Notes: a model not told the origin generated them from the sequence alone. DNA of 64,000 nt from an uncultured Lachnospiraceae bacterium (GCA_934343915.1 CAKRIL010000005.1:1-64000), one strand, 5' to 3'; positions 34,601 through 42,832 are shown, numbered from the stretch's first letter. Numbers and translations: made by a program.

Positions 34601-36049
34601 ATTCTTGCCGTTAAGTCACATGAGGACATTCTTCTTGCGACGGAGACGCAGGAGAAGCTCAGACAGAGTATCAGGGAGCTTCAGAATGAGCTTGACAGTG
34701 CCAGTGCGCAGATGAATCGTATAGAGGGAAGCTGCACACACGCGAGAAAGAATTACGAGGAGCATTACGGAGTGCTTGAAGGAGAGCTTCCGGAGAATCC
34801 TGAGGAATATAAAAGACAGCATCAGGCTGAGCTGGAGCGCCTTAAGAAGGAACTTACAAGACTCCAGGCGGAGGAGAAAAAGAATCAGCAGGAGTACACT
34901 GCAAGTCTTCTCATGCAGAAGGACTTAGAGCGGATCGTGAAGTCGGTTGCACCTGATGCGGACGAGATTATACAGAGAAAGTCGCTTGAATACAGTGAGG
35001 AAGAGGCGGCAGGTGAGCTTACGGATGTGCAGTATGAGGAAGCGGGACGTTCTTTTGAGGCGGTGCTCAGAGATGAACAGAAGAAGAGAACGGCATTTTT
35101 GAGGGCAAGAGACCTGCTGGCAGAGCAGCTTAATCTTCTTAAGGCATATGAACTGGCGCAGGAGATTAAGCAGAACGTACAGCCGCCGCAGTCACAGTCG
35201 GAGGCGGATGAGCTGGCAGCTGCCCTTAAGGGAACGGCGGACTGTATAGTGCTTGAAAGAGACAGAATAAGCAGGGGCATTGAGGATATGGAGCTTATCA
35301 AGAGCAACTTTGAGAACAGGTGCGTTCAGATATGTACGAACATCCGCTCAGAGCTCGAGAGGCTTGATAAGCTGTCAAGAATAACACTGGATGATGAGGT
35401 TATTCCCGTGCTCTCGCTCCAGATACCTTATATCAAGGAGGAAATGTATAAGGATAGAATGTCTGTATATATTAATGAGACAGTATCATCAGCGGAGAAT
35501 TTTAAGACGATGGATGAGCGCCTCAAATATATAAGAGGACGTTTAAGCTGGAAGAGACTGTTTTCCGTGATTGTAACCGATATGAACAGCATAAGACTAA
35601 GCCTGTATAAGAGAGAGAGAATCAAGGACCAGAGCCGCTATCTCAGATATGAGGAGGCTGTCGGAAGTACGGGACAGTCGCAGGGTATATATATCCAGTT
35701 CCTTGTATCGGTAATTAACTATATCGCAAGCATCAATGCAGGTGGTAAGGAGGCTGCCGTGCTGGGCAAGACTATATTTATAGATAACCCGTTCGGAGCG
35801 GCTAAGGATGTCTATATATGGGAGCCTATATTCAAGCTTCTTAAGACTAACCATGTTCAGCTTATAGTTCCGGCAAGAGGTGCAACACCTGCCATAACGG
35901 GACGATTCGATGTCAATTATGTTCTCGGTCAGAAGCTTGTCGACAAGAGGCAGCAGACAGTCGTGGTTGATTATCACAGTCAGGTTGCGGAGCAGGAGCT
36001 TGAATACGAAAGACTGAGCTTTTCACAGGAAAGTTTTGATTTTCTATAA
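31604..36049 (+). CDS. JetC/MukB-like SMC ATPase
   Basis: The 1481-residue protein is an SMC-type ATPase. The N-terminal head has Walker A LANGGGKSVL (G40-S44), then long coiled-coil arms with many Glu, Lys, Leu and Arg (about 250-680 and 800-1290), separated by a hinge-like region near 690-770 (VMTMDCGVVPIIRL). The C-terminal head has the signature region GSTGQSQGIYIQF near 1354 and Walker B TIFIDNPFGAAKD near 1390. The residue after the Walker B Asp is Asn, not the usual catalytic Glu. With the two upstream genes it should form a ring that moves along or compacts DNA. AAGGAGGAAGAAA precedes the ATG. Confidence 0.85.
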   Translation: MPQINRIRVNNIKYNFGTQYYDDFLMRFSCKNTIYDLANGGGKSVLMLLLLQTMLPNCTLDEKQPVEKLFAAAGGSTTIHSLVEWKLDSCDVKNGYKYMTCGFCARKARAGEDEEDNAKGAGIEYFNYCIFYREFGDNDIKNLPLSNGTERITYNGLKAYLRDLEKKDFGVKVKLFERKGDYLSFINDYGIYESHWELVRGINKTEGHVRTYFESNYKTTRKVVEDLLIEEIIEKSYNNRIRGGNGDDEMAKTLLEIKDKLLELARRREDIDNYEKELALLNEFSSKVNDFGDVFARKEAGKSTLFKYLFMAGAQVAKKENQASKIADELTALKADKDAQERLIAAALIAEEEAGLKDIRELVGSLTERYGAVSAEYEKSREELEMSYAAEDYADYVKQEKELAQLKEYMDNRHKDRSEITDEMKRLASAKHLYMSRELEENEKSLNDLLGRERESREALENLDENYRVKDNECARTEGIISGLKKQAEELENGIKNKLSQTPLLIVENAADEVHSYEEKTEALRNRLVTLADEEEQLKTKKDGCVRERAQTDAALDMAAQNLDRISAQLTAARQKENELAALGKVYGEPNHEKLSAVLGRFYDSMLAQREQLKKKADSMREYISSIENLRPVDTKGVQELCEYLQSRYDGSVMSGAEYLREKSSDECAVLAGRYPYLPYSVLAGDDYESICRDRNVMTMDCGVVPIIRLEAVEAAAAETDADTPDVNDNMYMLACRDLSFIYDEAGRLSGIRKASEELDQTTLELTRLEDRLAVVRADYERVSGYVCAGGESAAELEARLGKEKYSESSLREKADKLREVYDTFNGREAELAERRSRIEAELADAVRIKESLADIAELNSNLAECNLEIKKNEVVREAAVKARKLSKELHEGRERAYNELILRRTGIQKNIESLKTVWEMYEPYYEESQAEAEVKMAPASELDARFTALRSLLNEELGDLADKERLMENCRSAMDKALRSMSHRGMTLERAAELDAQGILAVKSHEDILLATETQEKLRQSIRELQNELDSASAQMNRIEGSCTHARKNYEEHYGVLEGELPENPEEYKRQHQAELERLKKELTRLQAEEKKNQQEYTASLLMQKDLERIVKSVAPDADEIIQRKSLEYSEEEAAGELTDVQYEEAGRSFEAVLRDEQKKRTAFLRARDLLAEQLNLLKAYELAQEIKQNVQPPQSQSEADELAAALKGTADCIVLERDRISRGIEDMELIKSNFENRCVQICTNIRSELERLDKLSRITLDDEVIPVLSLQIPYIKEEMYKDRMSVYINETVSSAENFKTMDERLKYIRGRLSWKRLFSVIVTDMNSIRLSLYKRERIKDQSRYLRYEEAVGSTGQSQGIYIQFLVSVINYIASINAGGKEAAVLGKTIFIDNPFGAAKDVYIWEPIFKLLKTNHVQLIVPARGATPAITGRFDVNYVLGQKLVDKRQQTVVVDYHSQVAEQELEYERLSFSQESFDFL

Positions 36050-36106
36050 GTGCTGTGATACACTGAAAATTAAGGATTGCAAATCTATATATGAGAGGTG
36101 AACGTC

Positions 36107-38734
36107 TTGGATAAGTATGAGTTGACCATAAAGATTGAACAGCTTGATAAGCTGGTAAAAAGCAGGGATTATGTATCGGCAGCCAAGGTTGCCGAGCAGA
36201 TAGAATGGAAGAAGATGAAGCAGTGGAGCGTCATGTCCAATGCGATAGATGCCTTCATTGCGACGGAAAAATATGACAAGGCAAGGAATGTCTGCATATA
36301 TGCCTACAACCGCAAGCTTGGCGGAAGAAGGCTGCTTGCTACGCTCATGGATATGTATGTGCGCCTTGGAGAGTATGAGGATGCCGAGGAGATATATCAT
36401 GAGTATGTTGAGCTGGCACCGAGGGATGTGGCAAGATACATTCTGCTGTATAAGCTTAAGAGGGCAGAGGGTGCTCCCGTAACAGAGCTTATAGAGATTC
36501 TTCAGGACTACAAGGAGAAGGAGCTTGATGAGGAATATGAGTATGAGCTTGCTCTTTTGTACAGCGAAGCGGGAATGACCGACAGATGTGTGAGAGAGTG
36601 TGATGAGCTTGTGCTGTGGTTCGCTGACGGCGTATATGTGGAGAAGGCACTTCGCCTTAAGCAGATGTACACACCGCTTTCACAGAGACAGCTTGAGAAG
36701 CTGGCACGCCTTGAGAAGATGTCCTCAATGGGTATCAACAGCTCTGAGCTAGTAACAGACAGTGACAGCTATGATGACGAGGCAGCAGCGACGGCTGAGG
36801 AACAGGAGGAGCGCCATGAGTTCTCAAGGCCTGAGATGAAGGTCGAGGAGCAGGAGTTCATAAAGCCTGAACAGACGGTGAAGCCGAAGAAGGCTGCTGA
36901 GAGGCCGGAGCCGGTTGACAATATTGATGAGAAGCAGGTTCAATATGTTGATGACCTTGGTAATACGACGGAGTGGTCACCGATTGATGTTGAAGCTGTT
37001 GAAGAGACAGAGAATTATGGAGAACCGCAGCAGGAGCCTGAACCGGCTGAGGTGGAGGAGCCTGAGCCGAAGCCGGTGATGAGTCGGGAGATGCAGACCA
37101 TAGAGAATGACTATGATATCGATATCAAGGTTCCGGACTATTCTGTATACGACACAAGAAATGTGCAGCAGGAGCTTAAGGCGAATGTTGAGGAAATCAT
37201 GGAGGCGTACAAGAACAGAGAGAAGACGGAGGCACTTCGTGAGGCGGCAGAGCTTCAGGATATGCGCGACGACTCTGACCCTACCAAGGAAATAATAATC
37301 AACAAGCATCAGTGGCGCAAGGCATCAAGAAATACGGCAGCAGCTAAGCCTCAGGTATCACCTGACATGACGATAAGACAGGCAGCCGAGCAGATGACGA
37401 TTGAGCAGATGGCAGAAGTCGTTGCACAGCTTCAGGCTGAGCAGGAGAGAAGGAAGAGAGAGGCGGCACAGAAGGATGACCAGATAGACGGTCAGATGGA
37501 TATATCCCAGTGGCTCTCAGACATAGATGACGAACCTGACGAGGTTGAGCCGCAGAAAATCGAGCCTGAGAGGGTAGAACCTGAGAAGGTCGAGCCGCGG
37601 AAAATTGAGCCTGAGAGGGTAGAACCTGAGAAGGTCGAGCCGCAGAAAACCGAGCCTGAGAAGGCTGAACAGGAGGAGCCTGTTTCAGAATTACATGATT
37701 CTTATGAGGTACAGCCTACCAAGAGAATTCCTGTAAGGGAGATAGCCGCGGCACTTGATAAGCAGCAAGAAGAGGAAGCAGAACCTGAGGAGTACGAAGA
37801 GTTCGAGGAGATTCCTGAGGTTGATGATGAAGCGGACAGCATGGAGAATACACTTGACCTTGAGGAGGCAGTGAATGCGGGAATTGAGAGAATCATCGAT
37901 GATACGGTGAAGGGGGCTCTCGGTGAAAGCGATGCAGGAAGATATACTCTTAGGGAAGAGGAGAAAAAGTTCCTTGATAAATACCTCTATATGTCCGGCA
38001 TGGAGCGCAGACTGTGCAGATACATAGGAAGCTTCAGAGCGGGAAATATAGGAAATATAATGATTATGGGAAGCCGCAATACGGACAAGATAACATTTGC
38101 GGTCAATCTGTTCAAGGCTCTGCATGCGTATGACGAAGAGCGCGAACAGAAGCTTGCAAGAATATCAGCCGATAAGCTTAACGAGAAGAGCTATGAGGCA
38201 TATGCCGATAAGCTTGCAGGTCAGACGCTCATCATTGAGAACGCGGGAAGACTTAAGCGAGGTCAGATTGTGTCAATGATGAAGCTTGGAAATGCCAATG
38301 CAACAACATTTATTATTGTTGATGAGGAATATGAGATTAATAAGCTCTTTGCGGAGAATCCTGATTTTGCGGAGACATTTACCGGATGCTTTTTATTAAA
38401 GCAGTACACGGTGAATGAGCTTGTGGATATTGCAAAGGATTATGCCGACGAGAACGGCTGGAGAATAGAGGATAAGGCGCTTCTTAAGCTATATCTCATA
38501 CTCAGCCAGCTTCCTAATGATGACCAGGGAAATGTTGTGGGAATTGTTAAGGAGACAATGGAGCGCGCGGCAGAGCATGCCGGAAACAGCATCGGCAATA
38601 AGCTGTTCGGAAGATTCCGTTCAGCACTCATCATCAAGGAGTCTGATTTTAAGGAAGCTGTTGCAGAGGAAGATGATGACTATGAAAAGGATACCTATGA
38701 CGACGATGATGATTATGACGAAGATGACGAGTAG
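36107..38734 (+). CDS. TPR plus degenerate AAA-like protein, fourth gene of the SMC operon
   Basis: I do not recognise a named family. Residues about 1-225 are helical repeats (TPR-like: EQLDKLVKSRDYVSAAKVAEQ pattern). Residues about 225-600 are acidic, Pro/Glu-rich and probably unfolded, including three 15-residue repeats. Residues about 620-850 look like an AAA ATPase whose P-loop is decayed (IMIMGSRNTDKITFAVN, lacking GKT) with a Walker B-like strand LIIENAGRL. The last 30 residues are mostly Asp, Glu and Tyr. I take TTG at 36107, six bases after GAGAGGTGA, as the start; GTG at 36098 overlaps that site. It occupies the place where Wadjet has the JetD nuclease, but shows no Toprim motif. 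Confidence 0.65.
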   Translation: MDKYELTIKIEQLDKLVKSRDYVSAAKVAEQIEWKKMKQWSVMSNAIDAFIATEKYDKARNVCIYAYNRKLGGRRLLATLMDMYVRLGEYEDAEEIYHEYVELAPRDVARYILLYKLKRAEGAPVTELIEILQDYKEKELDEEYEYELALLYSEAGMTDRCVRECDELVLWFADGVYVEKALRLKQMYTPLSQRQLEKLARLEKMSSMGINSSELVTDSDSYDDEAAATAEEQEERHEFSRPEMKVEEQEFIKPEQTVKPKKAAERPEPVDNIDEKQVQYVDDLGNTTEWSPIDVEAVEETENYGEPQQEPEPAEVEEPEPKPVMSREMQTIENDYDIDIKVPDYSVYDTRNVQQELKANVEEIMEAYKNREKTEALREAAELQDMRDDSDPTKEIIINKHQWRKASRNTAAAKPQVSPDMTIRQAAEQMTIEQMAEVVAQLQAEQERRKREAAQKDDQIDGQMDISQWLSDIDDEPDEVEPQKIEPERVEPEKVEPRKIEPERVEPEKVEPQKTEPEKAEQEEPVSELHDSYEVQPTKRIPVREIAAALDKQQEEEAEPEEYEEFEEIPEVDDEADSMENTLDLEEAVNAGIERIIDDTVKGALGESDAGRYTLREEEKKFLDKYLYMSGMERRLCRYIGSFRAGNIGNIMIMGSRNTDKITFAVNLFKALHAYDEEREQKLARISADKLNEKSYEAYADKLAGQTLIIENAGRLKRGQIVSMMKLGNANATTFIIVDEEYEINKLFAENPDFAETFTGCFLLKQYTVNELVDIAKDYADENGWRIEDKALLKLYLILSQLPNDDQGNVVGIVKETMERAAEHAGNSIGNKLFGRFRSALIIKESDFKEAVAEEDDDYEKDTYDDDDDYDEDDE
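37544..37678 (+). repeat. Three tandem 45-bp repeats in the TPR/AAA gene
   Basis: Units 37544-37588, 37589-37633 and 37634-37678 encode the 15-residue unit VEPQKIEPERVEPEK with small changes; the third is diverged at its end. In-frame length change by slippage is possible. Confidence 0.85.
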
Positions 38735-38751
38735 GTAGGGAGGAGAAGGAA

Positions 38752-40365
38752 ATGGCAGAAATTAAGGAAGTAATTGAGGGTGGAAAGGCGGTTCTCGGAA
38801 TCGAGTTCGGTTCAACAAGAATCAAGGCGGTGCTCGTAGACGAGGACAATAAGCCTATTGCAGCAGGAAGCCACGAATGGGAGAACCGTTATGAGAACGG
38901 TGTGTGGACATACAGCCTGGACGATATATGGGGCGGACTTAAGGACTGTTACGCATCTCTCAAGGCAGATGTAAAAGAAAAGTACGGAGTTACAATCAAG
39001 AAGCTTGCCGCCATCGGATTTTCCGCGATGATGCACGGCTACATGGTGTTCGATGATAAGGGAGAGCTCTTGGTTCCTTTCAGAACATGGAGAAACAGCA
39101 TAACAGAGGAGGCAGCAGACGAGCTTACCTCACTCTTTAACTACAATATTCCGCAGAGATGGAGCATTGCACATCTGTATCAGGCAATGCTTAACAATGA
39201 GGAGCATCTTCCAAGAATTGATTACATGACAACACTGGAAGGCTTTATCCACTGGAAGCTCACCGGAAGAAGAGTAATAGGTGTGGGTGAGGCATCGGGA
39301 ATGTTCCCAATCGACACTGCAACCAAGAATTACAATGCCAATATGGTAGGAAAATTCGACTCACTTATTGAGGAGCGCAATGCCAAGGGTGATAAGCCTG
39401 ATCTTCCGTGGAGACTTATGGATATTATGCCTAAGGTGCTTCTTGCGGGTGATGAGGCAGGAACGCTTACGGAGGAGGGAGCTGCACTTCTCGATGTCGA
39501 TGGTGAGCTGTGCGCAGGTATTCCTCTCTGTCCTCCTGAGGGCGATGCAGGAACAGGTATGACTGCAACGAACTCGGTAGCGGTAAGAACGGGTAATGTG
39601 TCAGCGGGAACCAGTGTATTTGCAATGATAGTTATGGAGAAGGAGCTTTCTAAGGTATATCCTGAGATAGACCTTGTAACAACACCTACCGGTAATCTTG
39701 TATCGATGGTTCACTGCAACAACTGTACATCTGACCTTAATGCGTGGGTCAACATCTTTAAGGAGTTCGAGGAAGCCTTAGGTATTCCTGTTGACATGAA
39801 TAAGCTCTTCTCAGTCCTGTACAACAAGGCACTTGAGGGTGATGCCGACTGCGGTGGCCTTATGTCCTATGGTTACATATCCGGTGAGAACATAACACAT
39901 ATGGAAGAGGGCAGACCTCTTTTCGTCAGAAATACCAACAGCAGCTTCAGCCTTGCCAACTTTATGAGGACACACCTGTATACATCTCTCGGAGCACTTA
40001 AGATTGGTCTTGATATTCTTTTAAAGGAGGAGGGTGTCAAGGTTGACTCTATCACAGGTCATGGCGGACTCTTCAAGACCAAGGGAGTAGGACAGAGATT
40101 CCTTGCGGCTGCAATGAATGCACCTATTACCGTAATGGAGACTGCGGGAGAAGGCGGTGCATGGGGAATGGCAGTGCTCGCCTCCTACATGATTCAGAAG
40201 GGTGAGGGCGAGACACTTGACGATTACCTCAACAACAAGGTATTCGCAGGACAGAGCGGCAGCACAATGGAGCCGGATGCAGCGGATGTTAAGGGCTTTG
40301 ATGAGTTCATTGAGCGCTATAAGGCAGGGCTTGCGGTAGAGAGAGCGGCTGTGGATTCACTTTAA
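38752..40365 (+). CDS. FGGY-family sugar kinase, likely L-ribulokinase or xylulokinase
   Basis: FGGY kinases phosphorylate pentuloses and related sugars with ATP. The 537-residue protein has the N-terminal phosphate motif GIEFGSTRIKAVLVDED, the sugar-site segment GFSAMMHGYMVFD and the FGGY-type C-terminal motif ITGHGGLFKTKGVGQRFL. It is close to, and probably co-transcribed with, the L-ribulose-5-phosphate 4-epimerase gene 134 bases downstream, so L-ribulose is the likeliest substrate (inference). GGGAGGAGAAGGAA precedes the ATG, 17 bases after the SMC operon, with no terminator between. Confidence 0.85.
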   Translation: MAEIKEVIEGGKAVLGIEFGSTRIKAVLVDEDNKPIAAGSHEWENRYENGVWTYSLDDIWGGLKDCYASLKADVKEKYGVTIKKLAAIGFSAMMHGYMVFDDKGELLVPFRTWRNSITEEAADELTSLFNYNIPQRWSIAHLYQAMLNNEEHLPRIDYMTTLEGFIHWKLTGRRVIGVGEASGMFPIDTATKNYNANMVGKFDSLIEERNAKGDKPDLPWRLMDIMPKVLLAGDEAGTLTEEGAALLDVDGELCAGIPLCPPEGDAGTGMTATNSVAVRTGNVSAGTSVFAMIVMEKELSKVYPEIDLVTTPTGNLVSMVHCNNCTSDLNAWVNIFKEFEEALGIPVDMNKLFSVLYNKALEGDADCGGLMSYGYISGENITHMEEGRPLFVRNTNSSFSLANFMRTHLYTSLGALKIGLDILLKEEGVKVDSITGHGGLFKTKGVGQRFLAAAMNAPITVMETAGEGGAWGMAVLASYMIQKGEGETLDDYLNNKVFAGQSGSTMEPDAADVKGFDEFIERYKAGLAVERAAVDSL

Positions 40366-40373
40366 TGGCATAC

Positions 40374-40427
40374 AGTTCTAAGAACAACTATGCTTCTCCC
40401 AAAAGTCGCAATATGCATAAATATAAC
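40374..40427. repeat. 3' fragment of palindromic element family B
   Basis: About 54 bases match the right-hand inner arm of the full elements (22323-22377 and 41484-41533), including the segment AACTATGCTTCTCCCAAAAG. The rest of the element is absent, so this is a decayed or partial copy, located between the sugar kinase and araD. Confidence 0.8.
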
Positions 40428-40499
40428 AGTCATATAATGCATATTGATTGAGTCTGCTTTGCGCGTAATTATAAATAGAATAAAGGAAGGTATTGGGAT

Positions 40500-41204
40500 A
40501 TGTTAGAAGAGTTGAAGAAGGAAGTGTACGAGGCTAATATGGAGCTCGTAAAGAGAGGTCTTGTAATCTACACATGGGGAAATGTGAGTGGCATTGACAG
40601 AGAGACAGGCTATGTTGTAATCAAGCCAAGCGGTGTGGATTATGATGTTATGACACCTGATGACATGGTTGTAATTGACCTTGACGGCAATGTGATTGAG
40701 GGAAAATATAAGCCGTCATCAGATACAGCTACACATCTTGTTCTCTATAAGCAGTATTCAGAGATTGGCGGTGTTGTACATACACATTCAAAGTGGGCTG
40801 TCACATTCGCTCAGGCGGGAATGGATATTCCGGCATTCGGAACAACTCATGCGGATTACTTTTACGGGGACATTCCTTGCACAAGAGACCTGACAGCACA
40901 GGAAATCTATGAGGCATATGAGCTTAACACAGGAAATGTAATTGTTGAAACCGTAGGTGATACAGATGCTTTGGCTGTTCCGGGAATCGTGGTAAAGAAT
41001 CATGGACCGTTCGCATGGGGCAAGAGCGCGAAGGGTGCTGTATACAACGCGGTGGTGCTTGAGGCTGTTGCCGAGATGGCATACAATACAATGACCCTCA
41101 ATCCAAGAGTTCAGAGAGTTCCTCAGCATCTTCTCGACAAGCATTACTTCAGAAAGCATGGAGCTAATGCATATTACGGTCAGGGTGAGAACGAAGACCA
41201 TTAA
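40500..41204 (+). CDS. araD: L-ribulose-5-phosphate 4-epimerase
   Basis: AraD converts L-ribulose 5-phosphate to D-xylulose 5-phosphate, linking L-arabinose (a pectin side-chain sugar) to the pentose pathway. The 234-residue zinc enzyme has GNVSGIDRETG and KPSGVDYD, the first zinc ligands HTHSKWAVTFAQAG, the acidic loop region FYGDIPCTRDL and the third ligand NHGPFAWG. AAAGGAAGG precedes the ATG. It ends 28 bases before a strong terminator. Confidence 0.95.
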   Translation: MLEELKKEVYEANMELVKRGLVIYTWGNVSGIDRETGYVVIKPSGVDYDVMTPDDMVVIDLDGNVIEGKYKPSSDTATHLVLYKQYSEIGGVVHTHSKWAVTFAQAGMDIPAFGTTHADYFYGDIPCTRDLTAQEIYEAYELNTGNVIVETVGDTDALAVPGIVVKNHGPFAWGKSAKGAVYNAVVLEAVAEMAYNTMTLNPRVQRVPQHLLDKHYFRKHGANAYYGQGENEDH

Positions 41205-41232
41205 AAATATCTTTAAAAATATGGATTCAAGG

Positions 41233-41263
41233 CGGCTTTGGTGTATATACCAAAGCCGTTTTT
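41233..41263 (+). terminator. Terminator after araD
   Basis: CGGCTTTGGT (41233-41242) pairs exactly with ACCAAAGCCG (41249-41258), followed by TTTTT (41259-41263). Confidence 0.92.
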
Positions 41264-41270
41264 GTGTAGT

Positions 41271-41582
41271 TATGATTCAGGTGTTAAAACATGCTTTTTA
41301 CTTTTTTTATGTGTATGCCCTGTTATATTTACGCATATCAGTTCCGTTGTACGAAGTAAGGTATTCTAAAGGGCTCTGTAAAATTTATTTATATTTTCGC
41401 CATCGTTGCAAAATCAGCCATCCATGGCTGTTTGCAACTCATCCGGCATCCATGCCGTATGTGGCTGCATAGTAATCAGAGCCCTAAGAATAACTAAGCT
41501 TCTCCCAAAAGTCATGATATGCATAAATATAACATGGCATACATATTAAGGTTGTTAAAACACGTTTAACACCTGAATCATA
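41271..41582. repeat. Palindromic element family B, second full copy
   Basis: Perfect 18-base inverted ends (41271-41288 and 41565-41582) enclose a sequence about 300 bases long that is clearly homologous to 22124-22414, including the inner hairpin with GTTGCAAAATC and GTTTGCAAC and the segment TAAGCTTCTCCCAAAAGTC. It follows the araD terminator and lies 57 bases upstream of the promoter of the HTH regulator. It holds no gene. Confidence 0.85.
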
Positions 41583-41638
41583 ATAGGAATCTAAATTAAA
41601 AAATTTGTAAATATGCCTAATTTTGCCAACTCTGTCAC

Positions 41639-41667
41639 TTGATAAGGATTTTAATGACTGGTATAAT
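41639..41667 (+). promoter_or_regulatory. Promoter of the RRNPP-type regulator
   Basis: TTGATA (41639-41644), 17 bases and TATAAT (41662-41667), 48 bases before the start codon. A strong, apparently constitutive sigma-A promoter. Confidence 0.75.
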
Positions 41668-41714
41668 AAAACAAAAATAAGTTCGCAATAAATCGCTCAT
41701 AAAGGAGGTACGGT

Positions 41715-42623
41715 ATGGCATTTTACTTAATGGGAGATTACATAAGAGAGCAGAGGGAACGATTAGGAGTTACTCAGGAAGATTTGTGTGAGGGAATATG
41801 CTCACCGGGGACATTATCGAAGATAGAGAACGGGCGACAGAGTGTGAGACTTAACCAGTATATAGCATTGATGGAGAGACTTGGACTGCCCGTTCAGCCG
41901 ATAGGAGTGCAGGTCACCGAAGAAGAGATGGAGTGGTATAGGTTAAAATCAAAAATCCAATACACAACAGCGTTAGATAATTGGGATATTGAAAAAGAAC
42001 TGCAGAAATTAGAAAATATCGCAAAGAAACACACAAATGAAGAAAAGCAGTTTATTATGTTCAATAGAGCAGTTGTGAATATGAAAAAGGGTGAGGATAT
42101 TGATAAGGTCATTGATATGCTGTCAGAGGCAATGAGAATTACATATCCCCAATTTGATATATCCAAGACTGCCAGTGTAAAACTATTGACTATGGATGAA
42201 ATGCTTATAATATCTAATATTGCAATAGCACTTAATTCTAAGGGTAGTGTATTGGATGCAATTAAGTGGGAAACTTTCCTAAAAGAGTATATGGAAAATG
42301 ATAGGCTTGAATATGATGGAGTTGGAAGGCTATATCCGCTGGTAGTCTTTAACTTGTCTAACTGGGTAGGGGCGTATAATAGATATGATGAAGCACTGCA
42401 ATTATGTAATATAGGCATAGAGTATTGTAATGAGCATGGAAAGCTTAATATGTATACGGAATTGCTATACAATAAGAGCAAATATCTTTTTGAACTCAAA
42501 AAAGATGAGGAAGCAAAAAAATATATGCTCTATGCGTATTGTATAGCTACTGTCAGAAATCATAAAAAAATCCAAAAGAAAGCAGAAAAATGTCTGACTG
42601 AATTAAACATCCCATTTAGATAG
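41715..42623 (+). CDS. RRNPP-type (PlcR/NprR/Rgg-like) peptide-sensing HTH-TPR regulator
   Basis: The 302-residue protein has an N-terminal XRE helix-turn-helix (GDYIREQRERLGVTQEDLCE, then ICSPGTLSKIENGRQS, residues about 7-60), and helical repeats filling residues 70-300, the architecture of cytoplasmic regulators that bind imported peptide signals. The segment GICSPGTLSKIENG is typical of the PlcR/NprR branch. AAAGGAGGTACGGT precedes the ATG. Its stop codon overlaps by 8 bases the end of a convergent 49-codon gene for an exported peptide, the arrangement seen for several Rgg regulators and their SHP peptides. Codons are more AT-rich than in neighbouring metabolic genes. Confidence 0.85.
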   Translation: MAFYLMGDYIREQRERLGVTQEDLCEGICSPGTLSKIENGRQSVRLNQYIALMERLGLPVQPIGVQVTEEEMEWYRLKSKIQYTTALDNWDIEKELQKLENIAKKHTNEEKQFIMFNRAVVNMKKGEDIDKVIDMLSEAMRITYPQFDISKTASVKLLTMDEMLIISNIAIALNSKGSVLDAIKWETFLKEYMENDRLEYDGVGRLYPLVVFNLSNWVGAYNRYDEALQLCNIGIEYCNEHGKLNMYTELLYNKSKYLFELKKDEEAKKYMLYAYCIATVRNHKKIQKKAEKCLTELNIPFR

Positions 42624-42765
42624 TTGTATATACATCTTCGAGAGGTTCGGGTGAATAAATCAGGTCTATTTGATAATCATTATTAAAAAAATGGGGTAGA
42701 GTAAAACTTAGCGCCTGCATAGTCAGAGCAATGGCAAAAATGAGAATCTTACATTTTTTCTTCAT
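42616..42765 (-). CDS. Small exported peptide, candidate signal for the HTH-TPR regulator
   Basis: This 49-codon gene begins with MKKKCKILIFAIALTMQALS, a basic then hydrophobic export signal, followed by a short polar tail ending LEDVYTTI. On the minus strand GTGAGGT stands about 10 bases before the ATG. It converges on the regulator gene with an 8-base overlap of the 3' ends. Size and layout resemble PapR, SHP and similar precursor peptides whose C-terminal piece is imported and binds the regulator. Its weak promoter (-10 TATAGT at 42813-42808, poor -35) overlaps a 22-bp palindrome. The function is inferred from layout; the active peptide cannot be defined. Confidence 0.6.
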   Translation of the reverse strand: MKKKCKILIFAIALTMQALSFTLPHFFNNDYQIDLIYSPEPLEDVYTTI

Positions 42766-42832
42766 AATAAATATACCTCACTATCATTAGTTTATTTGGA
42801 TAGAAATACTATATCGCAATGTTGAGTAAAAG

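Noticed and set aside
29292..38734. Reading the SMC operon as a complete Wadjet defence system
   Set aside because: No JetD-like Toprim/topoisomerase VI-type protein is encoded; the fourth protein has different domains.
41894..42499. 201-codon minus-strand frame opposite the HTH-TPR regulator
   Set aside because: Composition is that of an antisense shadow (Ser/Ile/Phe-rich) and no start signal is present; the real antisense gene is the shorter one at 42616-42765.
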